Origin: Dyadobacter subterraneus
Lineage (GTDB): Bacteria > Bacteroidota > Bacteroidia > Cytophagales > Spirosomataceae
Reading direction: 5' to 3'
Assembly (NCBI RefSeq): GCF_015221875.1
Contig: NZ_JACYGY010000001.1
Span: 3,512,501 to 3,576,500 of the forward strand
DNA length: 64,000 bases
Each line of letters opens with the position of its first letter. Position 1 is the stretch's first letter. Positions 9,074 through 18,390 of the stretch are shown here, in pieces. The position numbers were made by a program, and so were the translations under genes. The notes beneath the pieces were generated by a model. The model did not search any database. It saw only the letters and a program-made list of their open reading frames with translations, and was not told the origin of the DNA.

Positions 9074-10246
9074 TCAGGCAGTTTTCCTTTTTGATTTTTC
9101 CCAGGCTGCACTTTGACTTCCTTTAAAATACCTGTTTATGCCTGCGATGACTGCGTAGTTCATCACACAGAAATAATATGGCACAAATAACGCCTTTACT
9201 TTTATCTTTCGCCTTTCCAGCAACCATCCTGCCAAAGAGGCACCGTAAAATAAAACCTGGCCAAAAAGGATAATAATATAAATCGGATTTTCAGATTCAA
9301 GGCAGATAACAAAATTCAAAATCAATACCAGAATCATAAGAAACGGTGTTACAGTCCAGCGCAAAACACGGTGACTGACATACTGAAACCAAAGAAGCGG
9401 ATGCTCAAATGGCGTCATCAGCTTTTTAAGGCGTAAAATCGATTGAATTCCGCCAGCCGCTATACGTACTTTTCTTTTCAATTCTTCCTTGATATTGTCG
9501 GATGAAAGTTCTGAAGCATACGCGTCAGGTTCATATATAATTCTGTATCCCTGCTGGGCGATAAGCATGGAAATCATAAAATCATCAAGAATTGTATCTG
9601 GTTCAACTTCCTTATAAAGTGATCTTCTGACACTAAACAATTCTCCCGCTGCACCCACAACTGAATACAATTCTGAATCCCATTCTTTTAATTTTGACTC
9701 ATATTTCCAGTAAAATCCCTCTCCTGCCGTTGCATCCGAAACCTCATCCTGCAAAACCCTTTTCTCCCCTGAAACAGCACCGACAGTAGGATCTGCGTAA
9801 TGACGGGCGATGAGCAGCAGTGCATCCTTATTTAAAAAAGTATTCGCATCTGTATAAACAACTACCTCACTATCAACCTCATGCATAGCGCGATGGATTG
9901 CCATTATTTTTCCGCTTCTTGCCGCAGAATGCATTAATTTTATTTGTGGATGCTGTGCTATCAAATCCGGCGTCCGGTCTGTGGAACCATCCGTAACAAA
10001 AAGGATCTGTAACTTTCCCTGCGGATAATTCAGACCTAACGTATTTTGTATCTTTTCTTCAATTAAAGATTCCTCATTATATGCGGCGACAACAAGTGTC
10101 AGTGTTGGGAAATTCTGATCAAGGCCTGGATAAATGCGCGCTCCTTTAATGATTCTCCTGATTCTTACCAGAATATAAAGCACAATCCCATAACCGAGGA
10201 AGGTATAAAAAACGATAAATAAACTGATCCAGAAAAGAATTTCCAT
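9074..10246 (-). CDS. membrane-anchored family 2 glycosyltransferase
   Basis: A 390-residue protein with one N-terminal membrane helix, a GT-A domain and three or so C-terminal membrane helices. GT2 motifs are LVVAAYNEES, FVTDGSTDRT, the nucleotide-sugar DxD-like YTDAN, and a late DDFMIS plus RKVRIAAGG region, as in processive or poly-N-acetylglucosamine-type synthases. It probably adds a sugar at the inner membrane face during EPS synthesis. It is 3 bases downstream of another GT2 gene, so the two form an operon at the left end of the EPS locus. Confidence 0.85.
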   Translation of the reverse strand: MEILFWISLFIVFYTFLGYGIVLYILVRIRRIIKGARIYPGLDQNFPTLTLVVAAYNEESLIEEKIQNTLGLNYPQGKLQILFVTDGSTDRTPDLIAQHPQIKLMHSAARSGKIMAIHRAMHEVDSEVVVYTDANTFLNKDALLLIARHYADPTVGAVSGEKRVLQDEVSDATAGEGFYWKYESKLKEWDSELYSVVGAAGELFSVRRSLYKEVEPDTILDDFMISMLIAQQGYRIIYEPDAYASELSSDNIKEELKRKVRIAAGGIQSILRLKKLMTPFEHPLLWFQYVSHRVLRWTVTPFLMILVLILNFVICLESENPIYIIILFGQVLFYGASLAGWLLERRKIKVKALFVPYYFCVMNYAVIAGINRYFKGSQSAAWEKSKRKTA

Positions 10247-10249
10247 ACG

Positions 10250-11170
10250 TTAAGGTTTTAGGGTATAGCCCAGATTTGTGCTGTCTGTGTTATTAGAAAA
10301 ATGCCAGGTAATGGCGCTGATAAATACAGGAATAAATTTGTATTCCTTATATATCAGGTAGTGTAGTATATTTCTCGGAAATACTGTCGCCATGAAATAG
10401 CAGCAAAAGATAGCAAAGGTTGCTGTCGAAGTATTTTTACGAATAAATAGGATTCTGTTTCTTGTCATAAAAAATTCCTTCAAGGCTGATCTTTTTCCAA
10501 CCGAGATGGATTCTTTGTGAAAAATTAATGCCTGAAGGTCAACGTGAATTTCGTAACCTGCTTTTCTGATACGCTCACACCAGTCCAGTTCTTCAAAATA
10601 CAGAAAATAATTTTCTGCCATTAATCCCGCTTTTTCGATCGCTTCTTTTCTGATCATCATGGCCGCACCGTGCGCATAACCCGTCGGCCCGGTAAGTGAA
10701 TCGTACTGACCTTTGTCTTCCTCAAACTGACCGACACAAGCATTGCGGGCAGTGTAATAATTCATTGGAGTATAGCCGGCATATTGCAACATTCCCGGCT
10801 GATCAAAGTAATGGATTTTGGGCGAAATGACACCGATAACCGGGTTATTGTCAAGTGCCTGAACCAGTTTTTCTATAAGCAGTTCAGTAACTTCCGTGTC
10901 ATTGTTAATCAAAAAATAGTAATCTCCCGTTGCCTGCTCTATACCTAAATTGTTGCCCCCTGCAAAACCGGTATTGGCCTCAGAGCGGATAAAAATAACG
11001 TCAGGGTATTTTAACTTCCAGGTTAGTACATGGTTCTCTTTGCTCCCATTATCTACAACAATTATTTCGAGGTTCTGATACGAATTGACTTCCTGTAACG
11101 ACCGCAGCAGATCTTCTGTAATTTTTGGCTGATTAAAATTTACTGTAACGACGGAAACTTTTTTCATCAT
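10250..11170 (-). CDS. family 2 glycosyltransferase, rhamnosyltransferase-like
   Basis: A 306-residue GT-A enzyme. Motifs are SVVTVNFNQ, IVVDNGSKEN, FLINNDTEV (metal-binding region) and the YFEELDWCERIRKAG acceptor-site block typical of rhamnosyl- and related GT2 enzymes. Hydrophobic segments near the C-terminus suggest membrane association. Its start is a double Met; the shorter second Met is equally possible. It is the first gene of a two-gene minus-strand operon and diverges from the signalling operon at 11352. Confidence 0.85.
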   Translation of the reverse strand: MMKKVSVVTVNFNQPKITEDLLRSLQEVNSYQNLEIIVVDNGSKENHVLTWKLKYPDVIFIRSEANTGFAGGNNLGIEQATGDYYFLINNDTEVTELLIEKLVQALDNNPVIGVISPKIHYFDQPGMLQYAGYTPMNYYTARNACVGQFEEDKGQYDSLTGPTGYAHGAAMMIRKEAIEKAGLMAENYFLYFEELDWCERIRKAGYEIHVDLQALIFHKESISVGKRSALKEFFMTRNRILFIRKNTSTATFAIFCCYFMATVFPRNILHYLIYKEYKFIPVFISAITWHFSNNTDSTNLGYTLKP

Positions 11171-11351
11171 AAATAAGACGAGTATTTTACAGCAAAAACA
11201 GGAATTTATTTTATTGATTTTGTAGAATTATTTCAAAATTAACAATAAAAATATAGCTTTAAACAAAATATGGACATTGAAGGAAATTTTCAATTAAATA
11301 ATATTTTAAAAATTACAGGATACAGTTAAAATATAATTTATCATAGATAAA

Positions 11352-11903
11352 GTGAAAATCCCTCGTCTGCTTGATTCAAATAAAATTCCTGAAAATATTC
11401 CTGACGAAGTTCAGCAGCTCAGTCGTGAAAATCAGTTATTAGAAAAAAAGATTCAGGAACTTATTGAAGCTATTGAAGTTTCTACCGTAACCAGCCAAAG
11501 TTCGAAACAATATCAAAAAAGGATTTCCGAAGCATTCCAAAAATCTCTACAAACGCCAAAAGAACTTTTGCCATTCAAAGAACTGGATCAGGACAACAAT
11601 TTGTCGCGGGAAGAACTACTTGAAGGATTGGAAAAATTGCTTTCTGAAAATACATTTGACAGTGAAGTAAGCAAAACATATCAGCGCAAAAATACACTTC
11701 AGAAAGGTTTGATGTTTATACTGGCCATTCTGCTCATCGTGGTAGGATTTGCCATGATCATCATGCCAGCTCCGCCAAGCTTTGAGATTTTTACTGTTTT
11801 CTATTTTAATGCAAATGACGGAGTAACAATCATGGATCTGGTTTCTTTACTCATTATTTTTGGTGGAGTACTTGTCTTTGTTTTAAATTTTAACAAAAAA
11901 TGA
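11352..11903 (+). CDS. coiled-coil protein with two membrane helices, first gene of a partner-switching operon
   Basis: A 183-residue protein not assigned to a known family. Residues ~20-60 (LSRENQLLEKKIQELIEAIE) look like a coiled coil; residues ~117-140 and ~160-180 are hydrophobic membrane segments separated by a short loop. The start is GTG at 11352, with an A/T-rich leader. Its stop overlaps the ATG of the REC-PP2C gene by four bases (ATGA), so it is translationally coupled to it and may anchor the phosphatase to the membrane. This role is inference. Confidence 0.6.
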   Translation: MKIPRLLDSNKIPENIPDEVQQLSRENQLLEKKIQELIEAIEVSTVTSQSSKQYQKRISEAFQKSLQTPKELLPFKELDQDNNLSREELLEGLEKLLSENTFDSEVSKTYQRKNTLQKGLMFILAILLIVVGFAMIIMPAPPSFEIFTVFYFNANDGVTIMDLVSLLIIFGGVLVFVLNFNKK

Positions 11904-13057
11904 TCGCGCTTCCGGAATCTCCTACATCAGTAAAAAAAATACTTCTGGTAGAAGACAATCTTCTTTTCAGGAAAGTGATGGAAGCATCCCTGAAAAAAGC
12001 CGGTTACACGTGCGTATTATGTGATTCTGCCTCCGCTGCCTTACTTTTATTGCAGAACGAAACACCAGACCTGATCCTTTCAGATTACGATATGCCGGAA
12101 ATAAACGGCTTCGACTTTCGTCAGGCAGTACTACTCAACCCTGTAATTCGTGATATTCCGTTTGTATTTCTTACTTCATTTACGGACAATTCATTGGTTC
12201 TTGAAGGTTTGAATATGAATGCCCTGGATTATATTAATAAGGAAACGCCGTTGCCGGTTATCATATCCAAGTTAAACAATATCATAAAATCGCTTGAAAA
12301 CGAGCATATCCGATCAATCCGGGAACTTCGAATTGCTGCTGAAACACTCAACGTAAAATCCATTCCGACTGCAAGCCCTACGACCGCAGGTTTCAGAATT
12401 CATTTCTGGCATAAAGGTTACCGTGGCTATCCGGGAGGGGATTTTATAGATTTTGTCCAGGTCGATGAGCGTTATTGTTTTGCCTTTCTTGGCGATATTA
12501 TGGGGAAAAAGTGGAAAGCCTGGTTCTTCACTTTTGGATTTTTAAGCTACATACGTGCTGCAATCCGGTTTTGCGTTTTGGATAATGATTTTACACTGGA
12601 CTCGATCGTAACCAAAATAAACAAACTTGTCTATCTGGATGAAAGCCTTCAGAATATTCTATCCAGCCTGTCTCTTATATTGCTCGACAGCGAAACCGGC
12701 GAAGTACATTACACCGGAGCGGGCGACTTACCGCTTATTTATTTTAAACCGGCCGATTTAGTTCCGCAAACATTGCTCTCGTCTGGCTTGCTGCTTGGCT
12801 TACTTGAAGACGGAATGTACGACAAGCAAATCATCAACATGAAAACCGGCGACCAACTGGTCATATTCACCGATGGAATGATTGATATCCCGTCAAACGG
12901 TTCCAAGAAAAGCGATTACCCATTTTTTGTTGAAAAAATTAGCCCATTTTTAGGTAACATAAATAGTTTTGAATTAATAAAATCCAACGTTTTAGAAAGA
13001 ATTGATGACAGTAATCAAATGGACGACGCCAGCATCATTTTTATAGAAAAACATTAA
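11900..13057 (+). CDS. response regulator with SpoIIE/PP2C-type phosphatase domain
   Basis: A 385-residue protein. Residues ~13-130 form a receiver (ILLVEDN, phospho-acceptor D62 in LILSDYDMP, switch Lys K114). The C-terminal half is a PP2C domain of the SpoIIE/RsbU type, with GGDFIDF, FAFLGDIMGK and LVIFTDGMID metal-binding motifs. By analogy with RsbU it would remove phosphate from the STAS protein encoded next, when activated through its receiver. It is the second of four tightly packed genes (4-bp overlap upstream, 5-base gap downstream). Confidence 0.88.
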   Translation: MIALPESPTSVKKILLVEDNLLFRKVMEASLKKAGYTCVLCDSASAALLLLQNETPDLILSDYDMPEINGFDFRQAVLLNPVIRDIPFVFLTSFTDNSLVLEGLNMNALDYINKETPLPVIISKLNNIIKSLENEHIRSIRELRIAAETLNVKSIPTASPTTAGFRIHFWHKGYRGYPGGDFIDFVQVDERYCFAFLGDIMGKKWKAWFFTFGFLSYIRAAIRFCVLDNDFTLDSIVTKINKLVYLDESLQNILSSLSLILLDSETGEVHYTGAGDLPLIYFKPADLVPQTLLSSGLLLGLLEDGMYDKQIINMKTGDQLVIFTDGMIDIPSNGSKKSDYPFFVEKISPFLGNINSFELIKSNVLERIDDSNQMDDASIIFIEKH

Positions 13058-13062
13058 CCCTC

Positions 13063-13404
13063 ATGATACTAAAAGTTAACGACATCGGAAATATTGTACA
13101 GGCAACGATTTTGCCGGAAGAAGCAAGTCTGGCTAACGCTGACATGTTTAAGGAAGAAATGATTACGCTTGTTGCCAACGGTGCCAGGCTGATCATAGTC
13201 AGTTTTGAAAACGTGAACTATATAGACAGTTCATTCCTCGGAAGTCTTGTGGTGGCATTAAAATATGCAATGCCCAGAAAAACAGATATTTACCTGGTAG
13301 CGCTGAAACCAGATGTCAAAAATCTGCTCACTTTGATTAGAATGGATAAAGTTTTCAAAATTTTCACAAATTACGAGCAAGCCATGGAAACATTTAATTT
13401 GTAG
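13063..13404 (+). CDS. STAS-domain anti-sigma-factor antagonist-like protein
   Basis: A 113-residue single STAS domain. NYIDSSFLGSLV corresponds to the conserved loop D-S-S-x-x-G of SpoIIAA/RsbV, with S56 or S57 as likely phosphorylation site. It is placed between a PP2C phosphatase and a GHKL-type ATPase, the standard arrangement of a partner-switching module: the kinase phosphorylates STAS, the phosphatase reverses it, and the STAS state decides which partner is bound. Its stop directly abuts the next ATG. Confidence 0.85.
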   Translation: MILKVNDIGNIVQATILPEEASLANADMFKEEMITLVANGARLIIVSFENVNYIDSSFLGSLVVALKYAMPRKTDIYLVALKPDVKNLLTLIRMDKVFKIFTNYEQAMETFNL

Positions 13405-13974
13405 ATGAAAACATACAATCACAAGAAGTCATTCATATTCCATAATAAAGCAGAAGGGTTAGCTTCGGTTGTAAGAAGCTGTGTTGAGTATATTGAGGAA
13501 CAAAATGAGTTCTTGGGTGTGCCGATTGCAATGCATTCTAAAATAAAATGGGCAATTACAGAATTATTAATTAACGGTGCCAAACATTCCGGCTCCGAAA
13601 AAAGCCGGCTCAATTTAATATTTACGGAAACCTCCCTGACTATTGAAAAGGAAGATTATGGCAATCCGCTTGGTTTAAAAGTGGATGAAGGAACCAGAAG
13701 ATTGCAGTGGCCGCTGCCAGAAAATGTCTTAAATCAGCAATTCGAAGTCTATCGGAATGGTATGGATTCCTTGCGTGTTTACACCGAGGATGAAAAAAGC
13801 GCATTTTTTATAGTAGAAGAAATGGAAGATGAAGAAATGCCACTCTTATTGGTCAATACGAGTGAGCATTTCGGATTAATGATTATTGCAAAAGCTTCGA
13901 GCCGGTTTACCTATGCATTTGAAAGCAAAACGGGGAAAAATATATTTAGCATTCAATTTGATTACAGTGGGTAA
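13405..13974 (+). CDS. divergent GHKL/HATPase protein, anti-sigma-kinase-like
   Basis: A 189-residue protein. Residues 48-62 (KWAITELLINGAKHS) form the N-box of an HATPase_c_2 fold with E53 and N57. EKEDYGNPLGL (~81-91) sits where the G1 box would be, and HFGLMIIAKAS (~155-165) resembles the G2 helix of RsbW-type proteins. Between them lies an acidic stretch of about 60 residues longer than in RsbW. The key DxGxG glycines are altered, so kinase activity is uncertain. No sigma factor gene is adjacent, so the output target may be a protein of the EPS machinery instead. Confidence 0.65.
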   Translation: MKTYNHKKSFIFHNKAEGLASVVRSCVEYIEEQNEFLGVPIAMHSKIKWAITELLINGAKHSGSEKSRLNLIFTETSLTIEKEDYGNPLGLKVDEGTRRLQWPLPENVLNQQFEVYRNGMDSLRVYTEDEKSAFFIVEEMEDEEMPLLLVNTSEHFGLMIIAKASSRFTYAFESKTGKNIFSIQFDYSG

Positions 13975-13976
13975 TA

Positions 13977-15194
13977 TTATCTGCCCGACTGTTTTTGCAA
14001 AATCCTGTTATTCATTATTTCAGCCATTTCATTGACCCTTTTCTCCCATGTATTATTAGCTGCAATAGCGATCCTTTCGCTGATCTTATCAGCGCCGCTG
14101 TTTAAAAGTGCGTGATCAATTGCGTTGGAAAAGGTGGCTGCATTATCACAGTAAGCTACACTGTTGCCCGTGAAATCTTTTAAATCCAGATTAAAATCTG
14201 TGGCTACAACAGGCTTTCCAGCTCCCAGATATTCAAATAATTTCAACGGAAAAATGGTACGGCTTACTTCATCTTTCTTAAAAGGGATCAGGGCGACGTC
14301 AAATCCTTTAATTATAGACGGCATTGCCTCATAAGGAACAGAACCAATAAATTTGACATTGGAAAAACTGAAAAACGTATCCGGTACATATTCTTTTGAA
14401 ACGGGTCCCACAAACACAAAATTTTTGTCCGGATTTTGTTTTATAACTTCCTCCAAAAGAATGTAATCCATCCGTCTTTCAATGGCTCCGAAATATCCGA
14501 TAACCGGTTTTTTGATCGTTGAAATCAAATCCGAAATTGGTAAATCCGCGTTCAAGGCCTTGCTGCTGTGCGAAAGATCTGCTGCGTTAGGCACAAAAAA
14601 GGTATGCGGATTTTGTCCTATTTTCTCAGTGTAAAGCTGTTTGCTGCTACATAATACCACGTCACTATTTCTTATCAATATCTCCTCAGAAACAATACCA
14701 TGGCGACTGTCAAATGGCAAAATCAGAGGATCCAGGCAGTGATAAACTTCCAGAATCGGACTCAGTTTAGGGCCGATGTTCGGGTAATGAAAATTAAAGG
14801 AGTTAATAAAAATGAAATCACGAATTTTAAATTTACTAACAATTCTCTTAATCTTATAAGCAATAAGGAATTCATTAACTTTTAAAGCCAAACGGAATAT
14901 TGTGCCTTCCGGTAAGAAATTGATCGAAAAAACCACAGGCGGAACAACTATGGACAATCCGGGAGTTTCAGAAGCAATAACGTTTGTATTGAATAATGAA
15001 AAGTATTTTTTCCGCCGCCCGTGTTGAGCGGTGCCCTTTAAACGAAAATAATCTTTTAGCGTATAAGGATTTTCTACGTAGTAAACTGTATTATTTTCTG
15101 CAAGAAGACGGGCGGTGGTGTAATTAGTCGATTCAATTTCTGAATCAAGTCGTGGCAATCCGAAAATGATAATCTGTTGTCCGTTGAGTTTCAT
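13977..15194 (-). CDS. GT-B glycosyltransferase (GT1/GT4-like)
   Basis: A 405-residue protein. The C-terminal half has the GT-B signature: VIGYFGAIERRMDY, NFVFVGPV, NVKFIGSVPYEAMPSIIKGFDVALIPF and FPLKLFEYLGAGKPVVATDF (nucleotide-sugar binding with the E of the LFEYL helix). No signal peptide. It converges with the partner-switching operon, leaving two bases between the stops, and diverges from the gene at 15443. Donor and acceptor are unknown; a role in the EPS repeat unit follows from position. Confidence 0.82.
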   Translation of the reverse strand: MKLNGQQIIIFGLPRLDSEIESTNYTTARLLAENNTVYYVENPYTLKDYFRLKGTAQHGRRKKYFSLFNTNVIASETPGLSIVVPPVVFSINFLPEGTIFRLALKVNEFLIAYKIKRIVSKFKIRDFIFINSFNFHYPNIGPKLSPILEVYHCLDPLILPFDSRHGIVSEEILIRNSDVVLCSSKQLYTEKIGQNPHTFFVPNAADLSHSSKALNADLPISDLISTIKKPVIGYFGAIERRMDYILLEEVIKQNPDKNFVFVGPVSKEYVPDTFFSFSNVKFIGSVPYEAMPSIIKGFDVALIPFKKDEVSRTIFPLKLFEYLGAGKPVVATDFNLDLKDFTGNSVAYCDNAATFSNAIDHALLNSGADKISERIAIAANNTWEKRVNEMAEIMNNRILQKQSGR

Positions 15195-15442
15195 TATTAA
15201 AAATCTGAATAAGAGAAATTAGTGCCTCTACACTCCTTTAAATAAATAAATACTTACATTTATACTACATATCATTCGGCAAACTTGTAGAATGAGTTCA
15301 TCAGGTAAAGATCAATAATATTTTGATATTGTGTCAATCAATTCCTTTTTGAAGAGGAGATTTTTCTAAACTTTAACACCTGATAGTCTAATTTATTATA
15401 AACCTTTTTTACCACGTCAAACTCAACGCCCCTCATATTGTT

Positions 15443-16429
15443 ATGGCTGAAAATCCAAATTATGAAAATCAAAAACTGAATGACAAAAAAATTCTACTTA
15501 TCGGTGTCAAGTTTTATCATTTCACGCATGAAGTAATTGCTAAAATGAAGCATTACGGAGCAGATGTAACATTTTTTTATGAGCGTGATACCTCACTTAA
15601 ATTTGCCTTTGCCAAAACATTTAATTCTGACTATGCAGATAAGTTACAAGAAAATCATTATCAAAATGTTCTGGCGAAAGTAAAGGATACCAAATTTGAT
15701 TACCTGCTGGTCATACGGGGATATATGATGGAGCCCTGGTTTGTTAAGGAGATAAAAAATAGTAATCCGGGAATAAAAACAATTATGTATCAATGGGATT
15801 CTTATTCCAATTGGGAATGTGACTACCGCCACATGATTTCTTCATTCGATGTGGTGAAAACTTTTGATCCACGGGATGCAGAAGAACTGAATTTACCTTA
15901 CGTACCTACATTTTCGAGTGATGAATATTCAAATTTGCCGGAAGAGAAGCCGAAGTACGATATATTTTATTCCGGAGGTTTTACTTATCCAAGATATGAC
16001 TTTTTGAAACAAATTATAAATTATTCAAAAGACAATAACCTGAAACTCTATTCTCATCTCGCAATCAGTATGAAATCTTATCTCAGGGAAATTGCCGGAG
16101 GAAACAAAATTGATCCTTCATTACTTTCATTTAAAAATCTGAATAAGGAAGAATATCTTAAAGTATTTATTGCATCAAACGTCATCATTGATTACACAAA
16201 AGATAATCAGGCTGGGATTACCATGAGGACACTGGATACACTTATGGCCGGAAAAAAAATTCTCACCAATAATACATTTGTAAGCCAGGAACCAGGTTTC
16301 AGACCGGACCAGGTTCAATTTTTCAATCCAAAAGAATTTGCAGCCGACCAGGAGTTTGTAAAAAAAGAAGTGTACTTTCCTAAGCTCGATTATTCAATAG
16401 ACAAATTTCTGGCTAATATTTTCAATTAA
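15443..16429 (+). CDS. CgeB-like glycosyltransferase family protein
   Basis: A 328-residue protein. ILLIGVKFYHFTHEVI at the N-terminus, then FDYLLVIRGYMMEPWFV, MYQWDSYSN, KTFDPRDAEEL and a C-terminal GITMRTLDTLMAGKKILTNN block resemble the GT-B-like proteins called CgeB or spore-maturation-type glycosyltransferases, common in surface polysaccharide clusters. It probably adds a sugar residue, but the donor is unknown. It is followed after 38 bases by a GT4 gene on the same strand. Confidence 0.6.
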   Translation: MAENPNYENQKLNDKKILLIGVKFYHFTHEVIAKMKHYGADVTFFYERDTSLKFAFAKTFNSDYADKLQENHYQNVLAKVKDTKFDYLLVIRGYMMEPWFVKEIKNSNPGIKTIMYQWDSYSNWECDYRHMISSFDVVKTFDPRDAEELNLPYVPTFSSDEYSNLPEEKPKYDIFYSGGFTYPRYDFLKQIINYSKDNNLKLYSHLAISMKSYLREIAGGNKIDPSLLSFKNLNKEEYLKVFIASNVIIDYTKDNQAGITMRTLDTLMAGKKILTNNTFVSQEPGFRPDQVQFFNPKEFAADQEFVKKEVYFPKLDYSIDKFLANIFN

Positions 16430-16467
16430 TTACCAACCCCTATAAAGATTACTCAACGAATTTATTT

Positions 16468-17568
16468 ATGACAAAAGTGCTATTCGACCACCAGAAATTT
16501 ACCACCCAGCGCTATGGTGGCATAAGCAGGTACTTTGCCAATATTATTGAACAGATTAACAATTCGGAAGATTTTTCCAGTGAAGTAGGTTTGATATATT
16601 CACAAAACCATTACTTGAAAAATAATTTTTCTTCCCTGGATAAATACCTGGCCAAACCACTTAAATATCAAAGAATTTTAAATAAGCTTTATGAACTAAA
16701 CCAGGCCTATTCAAACCACCTCGTTAAACAGAATAAATTTGATATTTTTCATCCTACCTACTACGATCCATATTTTATTGGGAAGATAAAAAAGCCATTT
16801 GTGACTACTATCCATGACATGACTTATGAGAAATTCCCCGAATATTTCTGGGCTCAGGATCCGTTGACTTTTCAAAAAAGACGTCACATAGAAAATGCTA
16901 ACGCCATCATTGCTATATCAGAAACCACTAAAAGTGACCTGCTTAAATATCATGATGTAAGTGAAGATAAGGTCGCAGTTATCTATCACGGGATCGATTT
17001 GGATGTGCCATTGGTATTCAATCCGGTTAATAACCTTCCATCTAATTACCTGTTGTACGTTGGAGACCGAAGTGGATACAAAAATTTCTATCTCTTTATT
17101 GATGCATTTAAGAAGTTATCTGCGAAATATCCGGATTTGAATGTCGTGCTTACAGGCGGCGGGAGTTTGGGAATTGCAGATCAGGAGTTGCTGTATCGTC
17201 TTAAAATTACGGACAAAGTGAAACACGTTAATGTCACGGATGAGCAATTAAATTTTCTTTATCAAAATGCTTTACTTTTTGTCTATCCATCTCTTCACGA
17301 AGGTTTCGGGCTTCCGATCCTTGAAGCTTTTAAAGCAAAATGTCCGATTTTGTTAAGCGATACACCCTGCTTTCGAGAAATTGCAAGAGATGCAGTAGAA
17401 TATTTTGAGACTTACAAAATGGAGGATCTGGCTTATAAGATTGAATCTTTTATAACAGATTCGTCCAAAAGAGATATGTTGATAGCAAAGGGTTTGCAAA
17501 GGCTTCGTGATTTCCCTCTGGATGTTTCTATCCAAAAGACACTTGATTTGTATAAAACATTAGTATAA
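16468..17568 (+). CDS. family 4 glycosyltransferase
   Basis: A 366-residue GT-B enzyme. Motifs are RYGGISRYFANI near the N-terminus (glycine-rich acceptor loop), TTIHDMTYEKFPEYF, LLYVGDRSGYKNFYLFIDAF and YPSLHEGFGLPILEAFKAKCPIL, the E-x7-E region of GT4 retaining enzymes such as mannosyltransferases. It converges with the fucosyltransferase gene, with four bases between stops. Confidence 0.88.
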   Translation: MTKVLFDHQKFTTQRYGGISRYFANIIEQINNSEDFSSEVGLIYSQNHYLKNNFSSLDKYLAKPLKYQRILNKLYELNQAYSNHLVKQNKFDIFHPTYYDPYFIGKIKKPFVTTIHDMTYEKFPEYFWAQDPLTFQKRRHIENANAIIAISETTKSDLLKYHDVSEDKVAVIYHGIDLDVPLVFNPVNNLPSNYLLYVGDRSGYKNFYLFIDAFKKLSAKYPDLNVVLTGGGSLGIADQELLYRLKITDKVKHVNVTDEQLNFLYQNALLFVYPSLHEGFGLPILEAFKAKCPILLSDTPCFREIARDAVEYFETYKMEDLAYKIESFITDSSKRDMLIAKGLQRLRDFPLDVSIQKTLDLYKTLV

Positions 17569-17572
17569 AACG

Positions 17573-18385
17573 TTATTCAAGAACATCCCGCCAAATAAAG
17601 CGGTCAGTCATGATCCCTATGGGATGTTCTCTTCCAATTCTGAAACCAAACCAGTTTTTCGGTGCAATCACTGTATTTTTCTTCGGGCATAAGTATGCAG
17701 CCCACCATGCAAAAGTACTATTTGAAATAATGGCAACGTCCGCGTTATGAATCAACTGAAAATCCAGAATTTCTGAGTTGCTCGAAAAAATATAATTGTC
17801 TTTTTCGGGAAATTCTTTCCTGACAAAATCCATGTCATCACTCACAAAGAAAACCTTATAATTGTTAAGATTTTCAATTGAATTCAATTGCTTCTTGAAG
17901 TATTCAATCGGCAAGGAAATGTCTCTTTTACCATAAGATAAATAGTCGGTGCGTCGTATATGGACCACAACGGTCTTATTTTTTTTGAAAATCTCTCCAA
18001 ACTTATTATCAAACTGGTCTGTGAATTCTTTTTTTATAGTAGGTATAACGCCTGCGGGCAGGTGTTTAACGTAAAAATCTGATTGAAAAAAGCCGTTATA
18101 AATCGTAAAGTTAACCGGAGTGCGCTCTTTTGGTGCAAAAAAGTTATGCACGTAAATATCCTTAAAGCTTAAAATTTTAGGCACCCCACGCGCAAAAATG
18201 GAATAAATTTTGGAGCCAAGCGTAAGATTATGATAGGTCCCAAGGTCAAAATACTTGGTCAGATAGGCATGGTGCGGATTAGTAAAAAAATAAATTTTGC
18301 TGTTATCTCTTGATTTGAGATATAAAAGGAAAAAATACTGGAATAATTGATTTCCAAGCCGACCGTTAAATTTTATTCCTACCAT
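17573..18385 (-). CDS. alpha-1,2-fucosyltransferase-like, family GT11
   Basis: A 270-residue protein. GRLGNQLFQYFF near the N-terminus, the VVHIRRTDYL motif (HxRRxD, GDP-fucose binding) and the late NSTFAWWAAYL block are the GT11 signatures. It likely transfers L-fucose, or another GDP-sugar, to the EPS repeat unit. GDP-fucose synthesis genes are not in the window, so precursor supply lies elsewhere. It shares a tight minus-strand operon with the flippase (5-base gap) and the gene at 19766. Confidence 0.85.
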   Translation of the reverse strand: MVGIKFNGRLGNQLFQYFFLLYLKSRDNSKIYFFTNPHHAYLTKYFDLGTYHNLTLGSKIYSIFARGVPKILSFKDIYVHNFFAPKERTPVNFTIYNGFFQSDFYVKHLPAGVIPTIKKEFTDQFDNKFGEIFKKNKTVVVHIRRTDYLSYGKRDISLPIEYFKKQLNSIENLNNYKVFFVSDDMDFVRKEFPEKDNYIFSSNSEILDFQLIHNADVAIISNSTFAWWAAYLCPKKNTVIAPKNWFGFRIGREHPIGIMTDRFIWRDVLE

Positions 18386-18390
18386 GCTTA

